Below are positions 17,193 to 25,329 of a stretch of DNA of 32,774 nt, in pieces. Position 1 is the first letter of the stretch. The number at the start of each line of letters is the position of its first letter. The notes under the pieces are model-generated. The model searched no databases and had not been told where the DNA came from. It saw only the letters and a program-made list of their open reading frames with translations. Source of the DNA: Azohydromonas australica DSM 1124 (GTDB taxonomy: Bacteria; Pseudomonadota; Gammaproteobacteria; Burkholderiales; Burkholderiaceae_C); NCBI RefSeq assembly GCF_000430725.1, contig NZ_AUMO01000086.1, positions 1 to 32,774 on the forward strand, written 5' to 3'. Made by a program: the position numbers and the translations under genes.

Positions 17193-19040
17193 GTGCCGAG
17201 CGACTTCCCGTCCCCCGCCCACGACCTTGCCCAGGGCTTCGCCCAGCAGGTGCAGCAGTGGGCGCTGGAGGTCGGCGCCAGCCCCGAGGACGCCGCGCTC
17301 GCCGCGCGCGCCGCGTCGGCGCTGAGCCTGGCCACCAGCGAGGGCCACGTCTGCCTGCAGCTTGACGAGCTGGCCGAGGCGGACAGGCTGTGCGCGGGGC
17401 TGCGCGCCTCGCGCATCGTCGGCACGCCGCAGGCGCCGGGCGCGATGCCGCTGATCCTGGACGGCGAGCGGCTGTACCTGCACCGCCACTTCGACCTGGA
17501 GCGCCGCCTGGCACGCCGGCTGGCACAGGCCGCGCGCGCCGTGGACGGCACGCCCGTCGCGCCGTGCGCCCAAGCGCTGCTGCACGAGCTCTTTGCTGCC
17601 GGCGACGCACGGCGGAATGGCGAGGCCGACTGGCAGCAGCTGGCCGCCGCGCTGGCGCTGCGCCGGCGGCTGCTGGTGGTCAGCGGCGGCCCGGGCACGG
17701 GCAAGACCACCACGGTGGTGAAGCTGCTGGGCTGCCTGCTGGCGCAGGCTCCGCACAGCCGCATCGCCCTGGCCGCGCCCACCGGCAAGGCGGCGGCGCG
17801 GCTGGCCGCGGCGATGCGCGAGCACGGCCCGCAGCTGCCGCCGGACCTGCGCGCGCGGCTGCCCACCCAGGCCTTGACCGTGCACCGCCTGTTGGGCGGG
17901 CATGGCGGCCGCGGCGGCGGCTTCAAGCACCACGCCGGCCACCTGCTGCCGATCGACGTGCTGGTGGTGGACGAGGCCTCCATGCTGGACCTGGCGCTGG
18001 CGGCGCGGCTGCTGGAGGCCGTGCCGGCGAGCGCGCGCATCGTGCTGCTGGGCGACAAGGACCAGCTCGCCGCCGTGGAGGCCGGACAGGTCTTCGCCGA
18101 AGTGGCGGCCGATCCCGGGCTCAGCCCGGCCTGCCTCCGGGAGCTGGCCACGCTGTGCGGCCTGGACCCGGCGGCCATCGTCCCGCCCCCCGCAGCGGTG
18201 CAGCGCACCGGGCTCGCGGACCACGTGGTGTGGCTGCGGCGCAACTTCAGGTTCGGCGCGGACTCGCCCCTGGGCCGCCTGGCACGGGCCGTCAACGCGG
18301 GCCACGGCGCGCAAGCGCTGGCGCTGCTGCACCAGGCGCAGGCGCCGGCCGCCACGGACGGTGCGCCAGCCCGGCCGGCAGGCTCGCTGCGATGGCTGCC
18401 CCAAAGCCAACCCACGCTCTCGCCTGCCGCGCAACAGTGCCTGCTGACAGGCTTTGCGCCCTTTTTCGAAGCGCTGCGCCGCGACCCGCACGACGTGGAT
18501 GCGGTCACAACCGCCTTCGACCGCTTCCGCGTGCTGGCAGCGCTGCGCGAAGGTGATCGCGGGGTGGCAGTGCTGGACGAGCTGGTTGCGTCTCATGCAC
18601 GCCGCGTCGTGAACGCGGCCCCGCAAGCGCTGTGGTACCCGGGCCGTGCGGTGCTTGTCACGCGCAACGACGACGGGTTGCAGTTGTTCAACGGCGACGT
18701 GGGCATCGCGCTGCCCGGGGCCGATGGCGCGCTGCGGGTGGTGTTTGCGTCGCCTTCGGGCGCGCGCGCCGTGGCGCCGGCACGGTTGCCGCCGCACCAG
18801 GGCGCCTTCGCGCTGAGCGTGCACCGCGCGCAGGGCTCGGAGTTCAAGGAGGTGCTGCTGGTGCTGCCCGCGCAGGCCAGCCGGGTCCTGAGCCGGGAAC
18901 TGCTCCACACCGGACTCACACGCGCGCGCTCGCACGTCACGGTGGTGGGCAGCGCGGCGGCCATCGAGGGCGCCATTGCCGCGCCCACACGGCGAAATTC
19001 GGGATTGGGCGCGCGGCTGCGCGAGGAATTCGGCCCCTGA
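17193..19040 (+). CDS. recD: Exodeoxyribonuclease V alpha subunit RecD
   Basis: The 615-residue protein matches RecD (608 in E. coli). It is an SF1B 5'-3' helicase: the N-terminal RecB-interaction domain is followed by Walker A SGGPGTGKTTTVVKLLG, then APTGKAAARL, VLVVDEASMLDL, LLGDKDQLAAVEAGQVFA, FALSVHRAQGSEFKEVLLVL and GLTRARSHVTVVGS. All motifs are complete. In RecBCD this subunit is the fast motor on the 5'-ended strand and controls nuclease activity and RecA loading. The GTG at 17193 is the only good start, since no ATG occurs before the conserved region. The gene follows the protease by 24 bp, so recC-recB-protease-recD probably form one transcription unit. A hairpin lies just after the stop. 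Confidence 0.95.
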   Translation: MPSDFPSPAHDLAQGFAQQVQQWALEVGASPEDAALAARAASALSLATSEGHVCLQLDELAEADRLCAGLRASRIVGTPQAPGAMPLILDGERLYLHRHFDLERRLARRLAQAARAVDGTPVAPCAQALLHELFAAGDARRNGEADWQQLAAALALRRRLLVVSGGPGTGKTTTVVKLLGCLLAQAPHSRIALAAPTGKAAARLAAAMREHGPQLPPDLRARLPTQALTVHRLLGGHGGRGGGFKHHAGHLLPIDVLVVDEASMLDLALAARLLEAVPASARIVLLGDKDQLAAVEAGQVFAEVAADPGLSPACLRELATLCGLDPAAIVPPPAAVQRTGLADHVVWLRRNFRFGADSPLGRLARAVNAGHGAQALALLHQAQAPAATDGAPARPAGSLRWLPQSQPTLSPAAQQCLLTGFAPFFEALRRDPHDVDAVTTAFDRFRVLAALREGDRGVAVLDELVASHARRVVNAAPQALWYPGRAVLVTRNDDGLQLFNGDVGIALPGADGALRVVFASPSGARAVAPARLPPHQGAFALSVHRAQGSEFKEVLLVLPAQASRVLSRELLHTGLTRARSHVTVVGSAAAIEGAIAAPTRRNSGLGARLREEFGP

Positions 19041-19071
19041 AAAGAACCAGCCCCGCGCGAGGCGGGGCTGG
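19039..19071 (-). terminator. Intrinsic terminator, probably shared by recD and the minus-strand small gene
   Basis: CCAGCCCCGC (19047-19056) pairs exactly with GCGGGGCTGG (19062-19071). Read on the minus strand the stem is followed at once by TTCTTTTC, a proper U-rich tail, so it would end the transcript of the small minus-strand gene at 19129. On the plus strand it sits 6 bases after the recD stop and may act there too. Confidence 0.75.
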
Positions 19072-19128
19072 AACGGAGCGGTTGCGGTTCGGGCCGTGCC
19101 TCAGGCGGGACGGCCCTTCAACGGGTTT

Positions 19129-19365
19129 TCAACAATGTGGCGAGGAACCGTGATTCTTTGGACTGCAGGAAGCCTGGGCCTGGTGATCGAGGCGGTAGCG
19201 GGTGACTTCCGCATCCCGGCCGCCGTAGACCTTGGAATAGAACAGGTCACGTGCCGTCACCGGGCCGCGGCGCTGGGGCGTTTCGCCTTCGCTGCAGCGC
19301 TGACACAAGCCGCTGTGGTCCAGCAGCTCGAAGCAGCCTGGGGTCGTGCACCGGTGTTTCAGCAT
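19129..19365 (-). CDS. Small Cys-rich, probable zinc-binding protein (78 aa)
   Basis: A 78-codon frame starts at ATG 19365 with a GGAG ribosome site 7 bases upstream. The N-terminus carries four cysteines in a C-x4-C-x9-C-x2-C layout (C6, C11, C21, C24, in CTTPGCFELL and GLCQRCS), which suggests a single zinc knuckle. The spacing resembles the short Cys lead of some phage HNH nucleases, but no HNH motif follows. The remainder is hydrophilic and basic with two more Cys near the end. I do not recognise the family. Support for reality is the ribosome site, the terminator directly downstream on the same strand (19039-19071), and the patterned cysteines. Confidence 0.55.
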   Translation of the reverse strand: MLKHRCTTPGCFELLDHSGLCQRCSEGETPQRRGPVTARDLFYSKVYGGRDAEVTRYRLDHQAQASCSPKNHGSSPHC

Positions 19366-19461
19366 GCCGTACTCCGTTGGGCGTGGTCAGGGAAAGCCAT
19401 GCTAGGGCTCACCCACCCCTCGTTGCAGCGGGCCAACCCTTACCCGGAGCTTGCACAAGTT

Positions 19462-19484
19462 TGCTGCGCTGCAGCACATTTTTT
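19462..19484 (+). terminator. Plus-strand intrinsic terminator with T6 tail
   Basis: TGCTGC (19462-19467) pairs with GCAGCA (19471-19476) around GCT, followed by CA and six T (19479-19484). The stem is short but the tail is good. It points rightward, although the genes on both sides are on the minus strand. It could stop read-through from the rec operon before it runs antisense into the flavoprotein gene. Confidence 0.5.
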
Positions 19485-19498
19485 GGTTGCGTCCGCAT

Positions 19499-20617
19499 TC
19501 ACACCTGCGCCGCGACGTGCTCCGCCAGCGCCAAGCAGGCGGTGAGGCCGGGCGACTCGATGCCGAACAGGTTCACCAGGCCGGGCACGCCGTGCTGCGC
19601 CGCAGCATCGATACGGAAATCCGCCGCGGGCTGGCCCGGGCCGCTGATCTTGGGCCGCACGCCGGTGTAGGCCGGCGCCAGCGCCCCGTCCGGCAGTGCC
19701 GGCCAGTAGCGGCGGATGGCAGCCTCGAAAGCCGGGATGCGCGACTCGTCCACGCGGTAATCGAAGGTGGCCGGATCGGCATCGTCCAGCCACTGCGTGT
19801 CGGGGCCGAAGCGCGCCTGGCCGCCCAGGTCCAGCGTGAGGTGCACGCCCAGGCCGGCCGCGTCGTGCAGCGGGTACACCAGCCGCGCGAAGGGACTGCG
19901 CCCGCGCAGGCTGAAGTAGTGGCCCTTGCAGGCCCAGGCGCGCGGCACGTGCTGCGGCGCCAGGCCCTGGATGCGGCCGGCCAGCGCCGGCGCCCCGTGC
20001 CCGGCGCTGTTGACCACGCGCTGCGCCAGCAGCGCCATGGGCTGCTCGCCGCCGACCTGCAGCTCGATGCCCTGCGCCGTGACCCGGCCCGAGAGCACCG
20101 GGCTGGCCAGCGCCAGCATGGCGCCGGCGGCTTCGGCGTCGCCCAGCAGGCTCAGCATCAGCGCGTGGCTGTCCACGATGCCGGTGGAGGGCGACAGCAG
20201 CCCCGCCACGGCGCGCAGCTGCGGCTCCAGCTCGCGCGCCTGGGCGCCGTCGAGCCACTGCACGTCGCCCACGCCGTTGGCCAGCGCCTGGGCCTGCAGC
20301 GCGCGCAGCGCGGCGACCTGCGCCTCGTCCGTGGCGGCGATGAGCTTGCCGCAACGCCGGTGGCCCAGGCCGCGCTCGGCGCAGTAGTCGTACAGGCGCT
20401 CGCGCCCCTGCACGCACAGGCGCGCCTTGAGCGAGCCGGTGGGGTAGTACAGACCGGCGTGGATAACCTCGCTGTTGCGCGAGCTCGTGCCAGTGCCGAT
20501 GGCGGTGGCGGCCTCCAGCACCAGCACCTCGTGCCCGCGCTGCGCCAGGGCCCGCGCCACCGCCAGCCCGACCACGCCGGCGCCCACGACGACGGTATCG
20601 ACGCGCTCGACGCTCAT
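19499..20617 (-). CDS. FAD-dependent oxidoreductase, L-2-hydroxyglutarate oxidase-like
   Basis: The 372-residue protein opens with a dinucleotide-binding fold ([21 protein letters not shown], GxGxxG, ending VLVLE) for FAD. It continues with [20 protein letters not shown], a stretch characteristic of the L-2-hydroxyglutarate dehydrogenase/LhgO branch of the DAO family. The C-terminus has [11 protein letters not shown] and [18 protein letters not shown]. These enzymes oxidise L-2-hydroxyglutarate to 2-oxoglutarate, and the exact substrate here is inferred. The protein is shorter than E. coli LhgO (about 422). The ATG at 20617 has a GGGGAG site 6 bases upstream. The gene is monocistronic by position, with a 613-bp non-coding stretch upstream. 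Confidence 0.87.
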   Translation of the reverse strand: MSVERVDTVVVGAGVVGLAVARALAQRGHEVLVLEAATAIGTGTSSRNSEVIHAGLYYPTGSLKARLCVQGRERLYDYCAERGLGHRRCGKLIAATDEAQVAALRALQAQALANGVGDVQWLDGAQARELEPQLRAVAGLLSPSTGIVDSHALMLSLLGDAEAAGAMLALASPVLSGRVTAQGIELQVGGEQPMALLAQRVVNSAGHGAPALAGRIQGLAPQHVPRAWACKGHYFSLRGRSPFARLVYPLHDAAGLGVHLTLDLGGQARFGPDTQWLDDADPATFDYRVDESRIPAFEAAIRRYWPALPDGALAPAYTGVRPKISGPGQPAADFRIDAAAQHGVPGLVNLFGIESPGLTACLALAEHVAAQV

Positions 20618-20656
20618 GGCCGGCTCCCCTGATGGCGCAGCGCCCGGGGCACCTGA

Positions 20657-20680
20657 GCTGTCCGGGACGCCCCGGACAGC
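20657..20680. repeat. Perfect 10-bp inverted repeat upstream of the flavoprotein gene
   Basis: GCTGTCCGGG (20657-20666) and CCCGGACAGC (20671-20680) are exact reverse complements around ACGC. The sequence lies 40 bases upstream of the ATG at 20617, so it could be an mRNA leader hairpin or an operator for the minus-strand gene. It has no U-tract. Confidence 0.6.
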
Positions 20681-21185
20681 GGCTTCGCACAGGGGGCTTC
20701 AGCGGCGGCCGCGCGGCGCGGCGCCGTGTCGTGAAGGAAATCGATCGGCATGGCGTTGTGCATAGAAAGAATTACGTGGCGGGCCGGAGCCGGCCCGGCG
20801 GTGCGGCGCACCGGGCGTGCGAGCCCCGAGCATGCACCGCGCACGCGCAACCGGCGCCGGTGCCGCGCCCTGGCTGCGGCGGCAACGGCGTGCGCCGGCA
20901 CGGGGCGGGCGCGGTGGTTCGTCCAGCATGCATCCATGGGCTGCGCGAGCCAAGGGGAGTATCGATGGTTGCCGGGCACACCGAAGCGCCCTGGGCATGG
21001 CGGCTGCCCCATTTACGCGCCCATCGCGGGCGCGCCGCTTGCCATGGTTGTGTGCGCCACGGCCCGTGGCCGTCTCGGCGGTGCCGCACCGGTGCCGCCG
21101 CAGCGGGTTTTCCACGACGCCGGGGCGGGCTGGGCCGGCCGCCCTCGTCGAAATGGGCGGTTGAGTGCGCAACACGACTGCGTGC

Positions 21186-21213
21186 TCGGTACACTGGCTT
21201 TCCCTTCGGTACA
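21186..21213. promoter_or_regulatory. Direct repeats in the marR-type gene promoter region
   Basis: TCGGTACA occurs at 21186-21193 and again at 21206-21213, a centre distance of 20 bases, or about two helix turns. The first copy overlaps a -10-like TACACT at 21190-21195. The arrangement, 17 bases before the ATG, could bind a regulator on one face of the DNA, including the MarR-type product itself. MarR operators are usually palindromes, so this is tentative. Confidence 0.35.
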
Positions 21214-21230
21214 GAAACAGCGAGCCGTCC

Positions 21231-21707
21231 ATGTCAACCCGTTCTAAGCCTGCCACCCGTACTCCTCCGCCGGCGCTGGATGCGTTGCTCAGTCACCGGC
21301 TGCACGAGCTCTACAAGCTCAGCGATGCCTTCGGCAGCGGCAGCGGGCTGCGCGCCAGCGGCGTCGCCCCGGGCGACGCGCGCTGCCTGGCGGCCATCGG
21401 TGCCTTCGAGCCGCTGTCGGTGGTGGAGCTGGCCGCCCGGGCGCGGCTGAACAAGGCGCAGGCCAGCCGCGCGGCGCAGTCGCTGGCCGACCAGGGCCTG
21501 GTGCGCAAGCAGGCCAACTCGGCCGACGCGCGCGGCGTGGTGCTCACGCTCACCGCGTCCGGCCGCGCGGCCTGGCGCAAGGTGATGGCGCTCATCGAGC
21601 GCCACAACGAGGAGGTCTTCGGCGTGTTCTCGCCCAACGAGCGCAAGCAGTTCGACAAACTGCTGGAGCGGCTGCTGTCGCACCACCGCGAGCAGACCGG
21701 GGTCTGA
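21231..21707 (+). CDS. MarR-family transcriptional regulator
   Basis: The 158-residue protein has the MarR winged-helix layout. An N-terminal dimerisation helix (LSHRLHELYKLSDAF) is followed by a helix-turn-helix (LSVVELAARARLNKAQASRA, recognition helix around KAQASRAAQSL), then the wing DQGLVRKQANSADARGVVLT, and a C-terminal dimerisation helix. Such proteins usually repress a neighbouring operon or themselves and respond to small aromatic ligands. The likely target is unclear because the gene stands alone between a long intergenic region and a convergent gene. The ATG at 21231 has only a weak GCGAG site upstream. Two hairpins follow the stop. Confidence 0.88.
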   Translation: MSTRSKPATRTPPPALDALLSHRLHELYKLSDAFGSGSGLRASGVAPGDARCLAAIGAFEPLSVVELAARARLNKAQASRAAQSLADQGLVRKQANSADARGVVLTLTASGRAAWRKVMALIERHNEEVFGVFSPNERKQFDKLLERLLSHHREQTGV

Positions 21708-21712
21708 AGGCC

Positions 21713-21730
21713 CGGTCGCTGGCGCGACCG
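21713..21730 (+). terminator. Short hairpin after the marR-type gene
   Basis: CGGTCGC (21713-21719) pairs with GCGACCG (21724-21730) around TGGC, followed by CTCCCTCCTC. It begins 6 bases after the stop codon at 21707. The tail is pyrimidine-rich but not U-rich, so the strength is uncertain. Confidence 0.45.
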
Positions 21731-21746
21731 CTCCCTCCTCACCCCG

Positions 21747-21775
21747 CCCTCGCCCCCGCGCAGCGGGGGCGAGGG
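21747..21775. terminator. Perfect 13-bp GC hairpin between convergent genes
   Basis: CCCTCGCCCCCGC (21747-21759) and GCGGGGGCGAGGG (21763-21775) are exact reverse complements around GCA. The hairpin lies between the marR-type stop and the sapC-family stop (21789), where a two-way terminator is expected. It lacks a U-tract. Hairpins with this sequence style are common between genes in GC-rich betaproteobacteria. Confidence 0.55.
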
Positions 21776-21788
21776 GAAGAAGAACTGC

Positions 21789-22538
21789 TCAGTGCGCCGC
21801 CGCGCGCGTCGCGCGCCGCTCGGCCAGGTGGCGCAGGTGCACCATCGAGATCTGGTGCGCGTGGATCAGGCGCAGCAGCCCGTTGCGCGAGAGTTCGGCC
21901 AGCGTCGCGTCGTCGAGCTTGAGCAGCCGCTCCTCGGCCACGGCCATGAAGCCGTCCACGCGCAGCGAGGGGCCGCCCTCGCCCTGGCTGATGTCCAGCC
22001 GCATCTCCTGCAGCAGCTCCAGCTCCATCAGCCGCTCGCAGCCACGGCGCGTGCGCTGCGCCTCGGCTTCGAGCTCGGGCAGCTGCTGCTGCATGCGCTG
22101 CACCAGCGCCGACGGGTTGCCCTCGGCATCGAACAGCGCGTCGCCCTCCGTCTCGGACACGCCCTTGTAGCTGCGGTCGATGCACAGCGCGGCCTGCTGC
22201 GCGTCCACCTGCGCCAGCGCGAAGGGGTAGACCCGCAGCTGTGCCGGCAGGTACTGCGCGACCCAGCCGCCGTCCGGGCGCAGGTACAGGTTCTCGTCGC
22301 GCGTGAGGCCCAGCACCGCCATGGGCGCCACCTGCGGCTGCCCGGCGTCGTCGGCGCCCACGCGCACGAACACGATCGGGTATTCCAGGCAGGCCTGCGG
22401 GAACTCCGCGCCGTGCAGGAAGCAGGCGTTGAGCTTGCCCGCCGCGGCGGCCAGGTCCACGGGCAGCTGCAGCCGCAGCGTGCGGTGGTGGTTGCGGTCC
22501 AGCGCCACGGGATCGCGGTGCAAGGCGGGATTGATCAT
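21789..22538 (-). CDS. SapC-family protein
   Basis: The 249-residue protein matches the SapC family: an early LRLQLPVDLAAAAGKLNACFLHGAEFPQACLEYPIVFVR, split here as VDLAAAAGKLNACFLHGAEF and LEYPIVFVR, then MAVLGLTRDENLYL and WVAQYLPAQLRVYPFAL. SapC was named after Campylobacter S-layer secretion genes, but in proteobacteria without an S-layer the role is unknown. Homologues often sit near TonB-dependent receptors or sugar-uptake genes, which is not the case here. No signal peptide is evident. The C-terminal half is helical and charged, ending in HLAERRATRAAAH. The ATG at 22538 has a GAGGA ribosome site 5 bases upstream. Confidence 0.85.
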   Translation of the reverse strand: MINPALHRDPVALDRNHHRTLRLQLPVDLAAAAGKLNACFLHGAEFPQACLEYPIVFVRVGADDAGQPQVAPMAVLGLTRDENLYLRPDGGWVAQYLPAQLRVYPFALAQVDAQQAALCIDRSYKGVSETEGDALFDAEGNPSALVQRMQQQLPELEAEAQRTRRGCERLMELELLQEMRLDISQGEGGPSLRVDGFMAVAEERLLKLDDATLAELSRNGLLRLIHAHQISMVHLRHLAERRATRAAAH

Positions 22539-22685
22539 GGGAGTCCTCGCGGGATGTGGTTGATGACTGCGGCGGCCACGGCGCGGCGGCGGTGGCCGCG
22601 GCGTCCGGGGCCGGAATCGGGAAGGGTGATGGGGGAACGCGCGAGCGCCGGCTCATCACCGATTTCGCTGGCGCTGAAATGAGAA

Positions 22686-22763
22686 CCCGTTCGGGCTGAG
22701 CTTGTCGAAGCCCTCGCGGCGACATCCGGGCGCCTGCCCTTCGACAGGCTCAGGGCGAACGGG
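22686..22763. repeat. Intergenic REP-like inverted repeat
   Basis: The left arm (22686-22713, starting CCCGTTCGGGCTGAGC) and the right arm (22736-22763, ending GGCTCAGGGCGAACGGG) are imperfect reverse complements, matching at about 23 of 28 positions around a 22-base loop. From general knowledge, the core CTTCGACAGGCTCAGGGCGAACGG is split here as CTTCGACAGG and CTCAGGGCGAACGG; it recurs in intergenic regions of many proteobacterial genomes. It lies between the sapC-family and corC-type genes. Confidence 0.75.
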
Positions 22764-22793
22764 ATTTGCTTCACCCTCGAAGAAGAACTGGCC

Positions 22794-24104
22794 TCAGTCC
22801 CCGGCCCGGGCGGCGGCGGTCAGCGGCGTGGCCAGCACCTTGTCGATGCGCTTGCCGTCCAGGTCCACCACCTCGAAGCGCCAGTCGGCCCATTCGACCG
22901 TGTCGGCGGTCTTGGGCAGCCGGCCCAGCAGCAGCAGCACCATGCCGGCCAGGGTGTTGTAGCGGCCGCGCTCCTCCTCGGGCAGCTCCTTGAGCGCGAG
23001 CCGGTCCTTGAGCTCGGGCACAGGGATCAGGCCGTCGAGCAGCCAGCTGCCGTCGTCGCGCGGCGTGGCCCAGGGCTGCTCGTCAACGCCGCCGCCGCCG
23101 CTGAACTCACCAGTGATGGCTTCGAGCAGGTCGCGGATCGTGATGACGCCCTGCACCTCACCGTACTCGTCCACCACGAACACCATCTCCGCGCCCGAGG
23201 CACGGAAGTGCTCCAGCAGCTCCATGCCCGAGAGCGTCTCGGGCACGAACACCGGCGGCGTGAGGTGGTCGGCGATGTCGAGCGCCTGCCCCGCCAGCAC
23301 CTGGCGCAGCAGCGCCTGCGCCGCGACCACGCCCACCACGTCGTTGAGGTCGCCGCGGCACACCGGGTAGCGCGAGTGCCCGCCCTCGGCCAGCACGTCC
23401 TGGATGTCGGCAGCGGTGGCCGAGGCGTCGAGCCATTGGATGTCGGCGCGCGGGATCATCATCGAGCCGATCTGGCGATCGTCCAGGCGGAACACGTTGC
23501 GCACCATCTGGTGCTCCTGGGCCTCGATCACCCCGGCGTCCACGCCCTCCTCCAACTGCGCGGCGATCTCCTCTTCCGTCACGCTGCGGCTGGCGGCGTT
23601 GCGGATGCCCAGCAGCTTGAGCACCGCCTCGGTGCACACCGACAGCAGCACCACGAAGGGCCGCGCGATGGCGCTCAGCCCCTCCATCGGCAGCGCCACC
23701 AGCCGCGCCACCTGCTCCGGGAACAGCTGGCCCACGCGCTTGGGCACCAGCTCGCCGAAAATGATGGTCAGGATGGTGATGATGATCACCACCAGCGCCG
23801 TGGCCGTCACGGCGGCGGCGTGCTCGGGCACGTGCAGCGTCTGGATGAGCCACTGCGACAGCGGCTGCGAGAAGGCGTTCTCGCCCACGATGCCGTTGAG
23901 CACGCCGATCGACGTGATGCCGATCTGCACCGTGGAGAGGAACTTGGTGGGGTTGTCGTGCAGGTCCAGCGCGGCCTGCGCGCCGGGCTCGCCCGCCTCC
24001 AGCATGACCTGCAGCCGCGCCTTACGGCTGGCCGTGAGCGCCATCTCCGACATGGCGAACAGCCCGTTGAGCAGGATCAGGAATACCAGTAGCGCAAAGT
24101 CCAT
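22794..24104 (-). CDS. CNNM/CorC-HlyC-type membrane protein with paired CBS domains
   Basis: The 436-residue protein has three parts. An N-terminal DUF21/CNNM membrane domain starts MDFALLVFLILLNGLFAMSE and includes LVVIIITILTIIFGELVPKR. Two CBS domains follow (about 215-335, with MMIPRADIQWLD and MVFVVDEYGEVQGVITIRDL). A C-terminal CorC_HlyC transporter-associated domain closes with RYNTLAGMVLLLLGRLPK. Family members are linked to Mg2+/Co2+ efflux or homeostasis, and the haemolysin label in databases is historical. The ATG at 24104 gives the conserved N-terminus but has no clear ribosome site. It is divergent from apaH across 75 bp; in E. coli corC and apaH are separate, so the pairing is only positional. 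Confidence 0.9.
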   Translation of the reverse strand: MDFALLVFLILLNGLFAMSEMALTASRKARLQVMLEAGEPGAQAALDLHDNPTKFLSTVQIGITSIGVLNGIVGENAFSQPLSQWLIQTLHVPEHAAAVTATALVVIIITILTIIFGELVPKRVGQLFPEQVARLVALPMEGLSAIARPFVVLLSVCTEAVLKLLGIRNAASRSVTEEEIAAQLEEGVDAGVIEAQEHQMVRNVFRLDDRQIGSMMIPRADIQWLDASATAADIQDVLAEGGHSRYPVCRGDLNDVVGVVAAQALLRQVLAGQALDIADHLTPPVFVPETLSGMELLEHFRASGAEMVFVVDEYGEVQGVITIRDLLEAITGEFSGGGGVDEQPWATPRDDGSWLLDGLIPVPELKDRLALKELPEEERGRYNTLAGMVLLLLGRLPKTADTVEWADWRFEVVDLDGKRIDKVLATPLTAAARAGD

Positions 24105-24179
24105 CGAACGGGTGCGGCGTGCCTTGTCCAGCGCCCGCACCGGGAAGAAGTGGCGGGTGAGCGTAGCAGAATCCCTCGA

Positions 24180-25007
24180 ATGCACTATCTCATCGGCGAC
24201 CTGCAGGGCTGCTGCGACGCGTTCGACCGGCTGCTGGCCGAGCTGGACTTCTCCCCTTCCCGCGACCGTCTCACGGTGCTGGGCGACCTCGTCAACCGCG
24301 GCCCGGCCTCGCTGCCCACGCTGCGGCGGCTGCGCGACCTGGGCGACGCCGCCGACGCGCTGCTGGGCAACCACGACCTGCACCTGCTGGCCGTGGCGCA
24401 CGGCGTGCGCCCCGAGCACCGCAGCGACACCCTGCGCGACATCCTGCAGACGCCCGAGCGCGAGGCCTGGATCGACTGGGTGCGCCAGCGCCCGCTGGCG
24501 TTGCGGCGCGAAGGCTGGCTGTGCGTGCATGCCGGGCTGCCGCCGCAGTGGGACGCGGCGCAGGCGCTGGCGCTGGCCGACGAGGTGCAGGCGATGCTGC
24601 GCGGCCCGGACCTGCGCGACTTCCTCTTCGTTATGTACGGCAACGAGCCTGCGCGCTGGCGCGAGGACCTGCGCGGCGCCGACCGCTGGCGTTTCGTGGT
24701 CAACGTGCTCACGCGCGTGCGCTTCGTCGCCGCCGACGGCACGCTGGACTTCAAGACCAAGAACGGCGCGCTGCAGGCCCCGCCCGGGCTGGCGCCGTGG
24801 TTCGAGGCGCCCGGGCGGCGCAGCGCGGGCGAGCCCGTGGCCTTCGGCCACTGGAGCACGCTGGGGCTGGTGAACCGCCCCGACCTGCTGGCGCTGGACA
24901 CCGGCTGCGTCTGGGGCGGACAGCTCACGGCGGTGCGCGTGGACGGCGGCCGGCGCGAGGTGACGCAGGTGGCGTGTCAGCAGGCGCAAGTACCGGGCCC
25001 GGTATGA
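24180..25007 (+). CDS. apaH: Symmetrical bis(5'-nucleosyl)-tetraphosphatase (ApaH)
   Basis: The 275-residue protein (E. coli ApaH 280) hydrolyses Ap4A to two ADP. The calcineurin-like metallophosphatase signatures are present: GDLQGC (7-12, the Q-form seen in many ApaH proteins), GDLVNRGP and GNHDLHLLA, then VHAGLPPQWD. ApaH-specific blocks follow: FVMYGNEPARW, RFVVNVLTRVRF and FGHWSTLG, then ALDTGCVWGG near the C-terminus. The ATG at 24180 gives the usual start (MHYLIGDLQGC); the ribosome site is weak. The stop codon (25005-25007) overlaps the -10-like box of the following riboswitch leader. Confidence 0.95.
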   Translation: MHYLIGDLQGCCDAFDRLLAELDFSPSRDRLTVLGDLVNRGPASLPTLRRLRDLGDAADALLGNHDLHLLAVAHGVRPEHRSDTLRDILQTPEREAWIDWVRQRPLALRREGWLCVHAGLPPQWDAAQALALADEVQAMLRGPDLRDFLFVMYGNEPARWREDLRGADRWRFVVNVLTRVRFVAADGTLDFKTKNGALQAPPGLAPWFEAPGRRSAGEPVAFGHWSTLGLVNRPDLLALDTGCVWGGQLTAVRVDGGRREVTQVACQQAQVPGPV

Positions 25008-25008
25008 T
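25003..25008 (+). promoter_or_regulatory. -10-like box for the riboswitch leader
   Basis: TATGAT at 25003-25008 lies directly before the cobalamin riboswitch and overlaps the last two codons of apaH. A start near 25015 would fit the 5' end of the aptamer. No good -35 box is seen 17 bases upstream, so the call rests on position and one hexamer. Confidence 0.4.
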
Positions 25009-25011
25009 GCG

Positions 25012-25250
25012 CGCCGCTTCAGGTGCCCCCGGTCGTCCCGGGGGTTGAACGGGAAGCAGGTGAAGCGGCGCGGCGGGGCATGAGTCCCGGCTGAAGCCGT
25101 CCAGGCCTGCGCTGCCCCCGCACCGGTAGGCAGGCCAGTTCGCCCATCACGAAGCCACTGCGGGTCGCGCGACCCGTGGGAAGGCGATGCGAGCGAGGCG
25201 CGCGGTGTGTTGCACCGCCCGCGGCCTGCGAGCCCGGATACCGGCCTCGA
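25012..25250 (+). promoter_or_regulatory. Cobalamin (B12) riboswitch
   Basis: The conserved aptamer boxes occur in the right order: GTTGAACGGGAAGCAGGTGA near 25044-25063, GCTGCCCCCGCACCGGTA (25111-25128, the B12-box region), GCCACTG (25154-25160), GGGAAGGC near 25178-25185, and the closing AGCCCGGATACCGGCC (25231-25246). The aptamer lies just upstream of the btuB-like gene and about 80 bases before its ATG. Known members bind adenosylcobalamin and shut off B12 uptake genes. The expression platform probably involves the 25250-25330 segment that includes the ribosome site; I did not fold it. Boundaries are approximate. Confidence 0.92.
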
Positions 25251-25329
25251 ATGCATCGCCGCCGCGGCCCTGGCCGTGGCTTCATGCCACTGTAGCCTGC
25301 GGGGACGCTGGCTGCCGGAGACCTGTCCG

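Larger units (their letters stand above)
20618..21230. other. 613-bp stretch without a convincing gene
   Basis: Open frames exist on both strands, but none shows family features, a ribosome binding site or coding-like composition. The region holds a perfect hairpin at 20657-20680 near the flavoprotein start and a pair of direct repeats at 21186-21213 near the marR-type gene. The rest shows nothing I can name. Its length is unusual for this compact chromosome. Confidence 0.5.

Noticed and set aside
14946..18935. 1329-residue minus-strand open frame under recB, the protease and recD
   Set aside because: It is antisense to three well-identified genes and shows only low-complexity His/Arg/Gln composition.
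20614..20763. 49-residue minus-strand frame whose TGA overlaps the ATG of the flavoprotein gene
   Set aside because: The overlap looks operon-like, but the start has no ribosome binding site, the composition is not protein-like, and it contains the perfect hairpin at 20657-20680.
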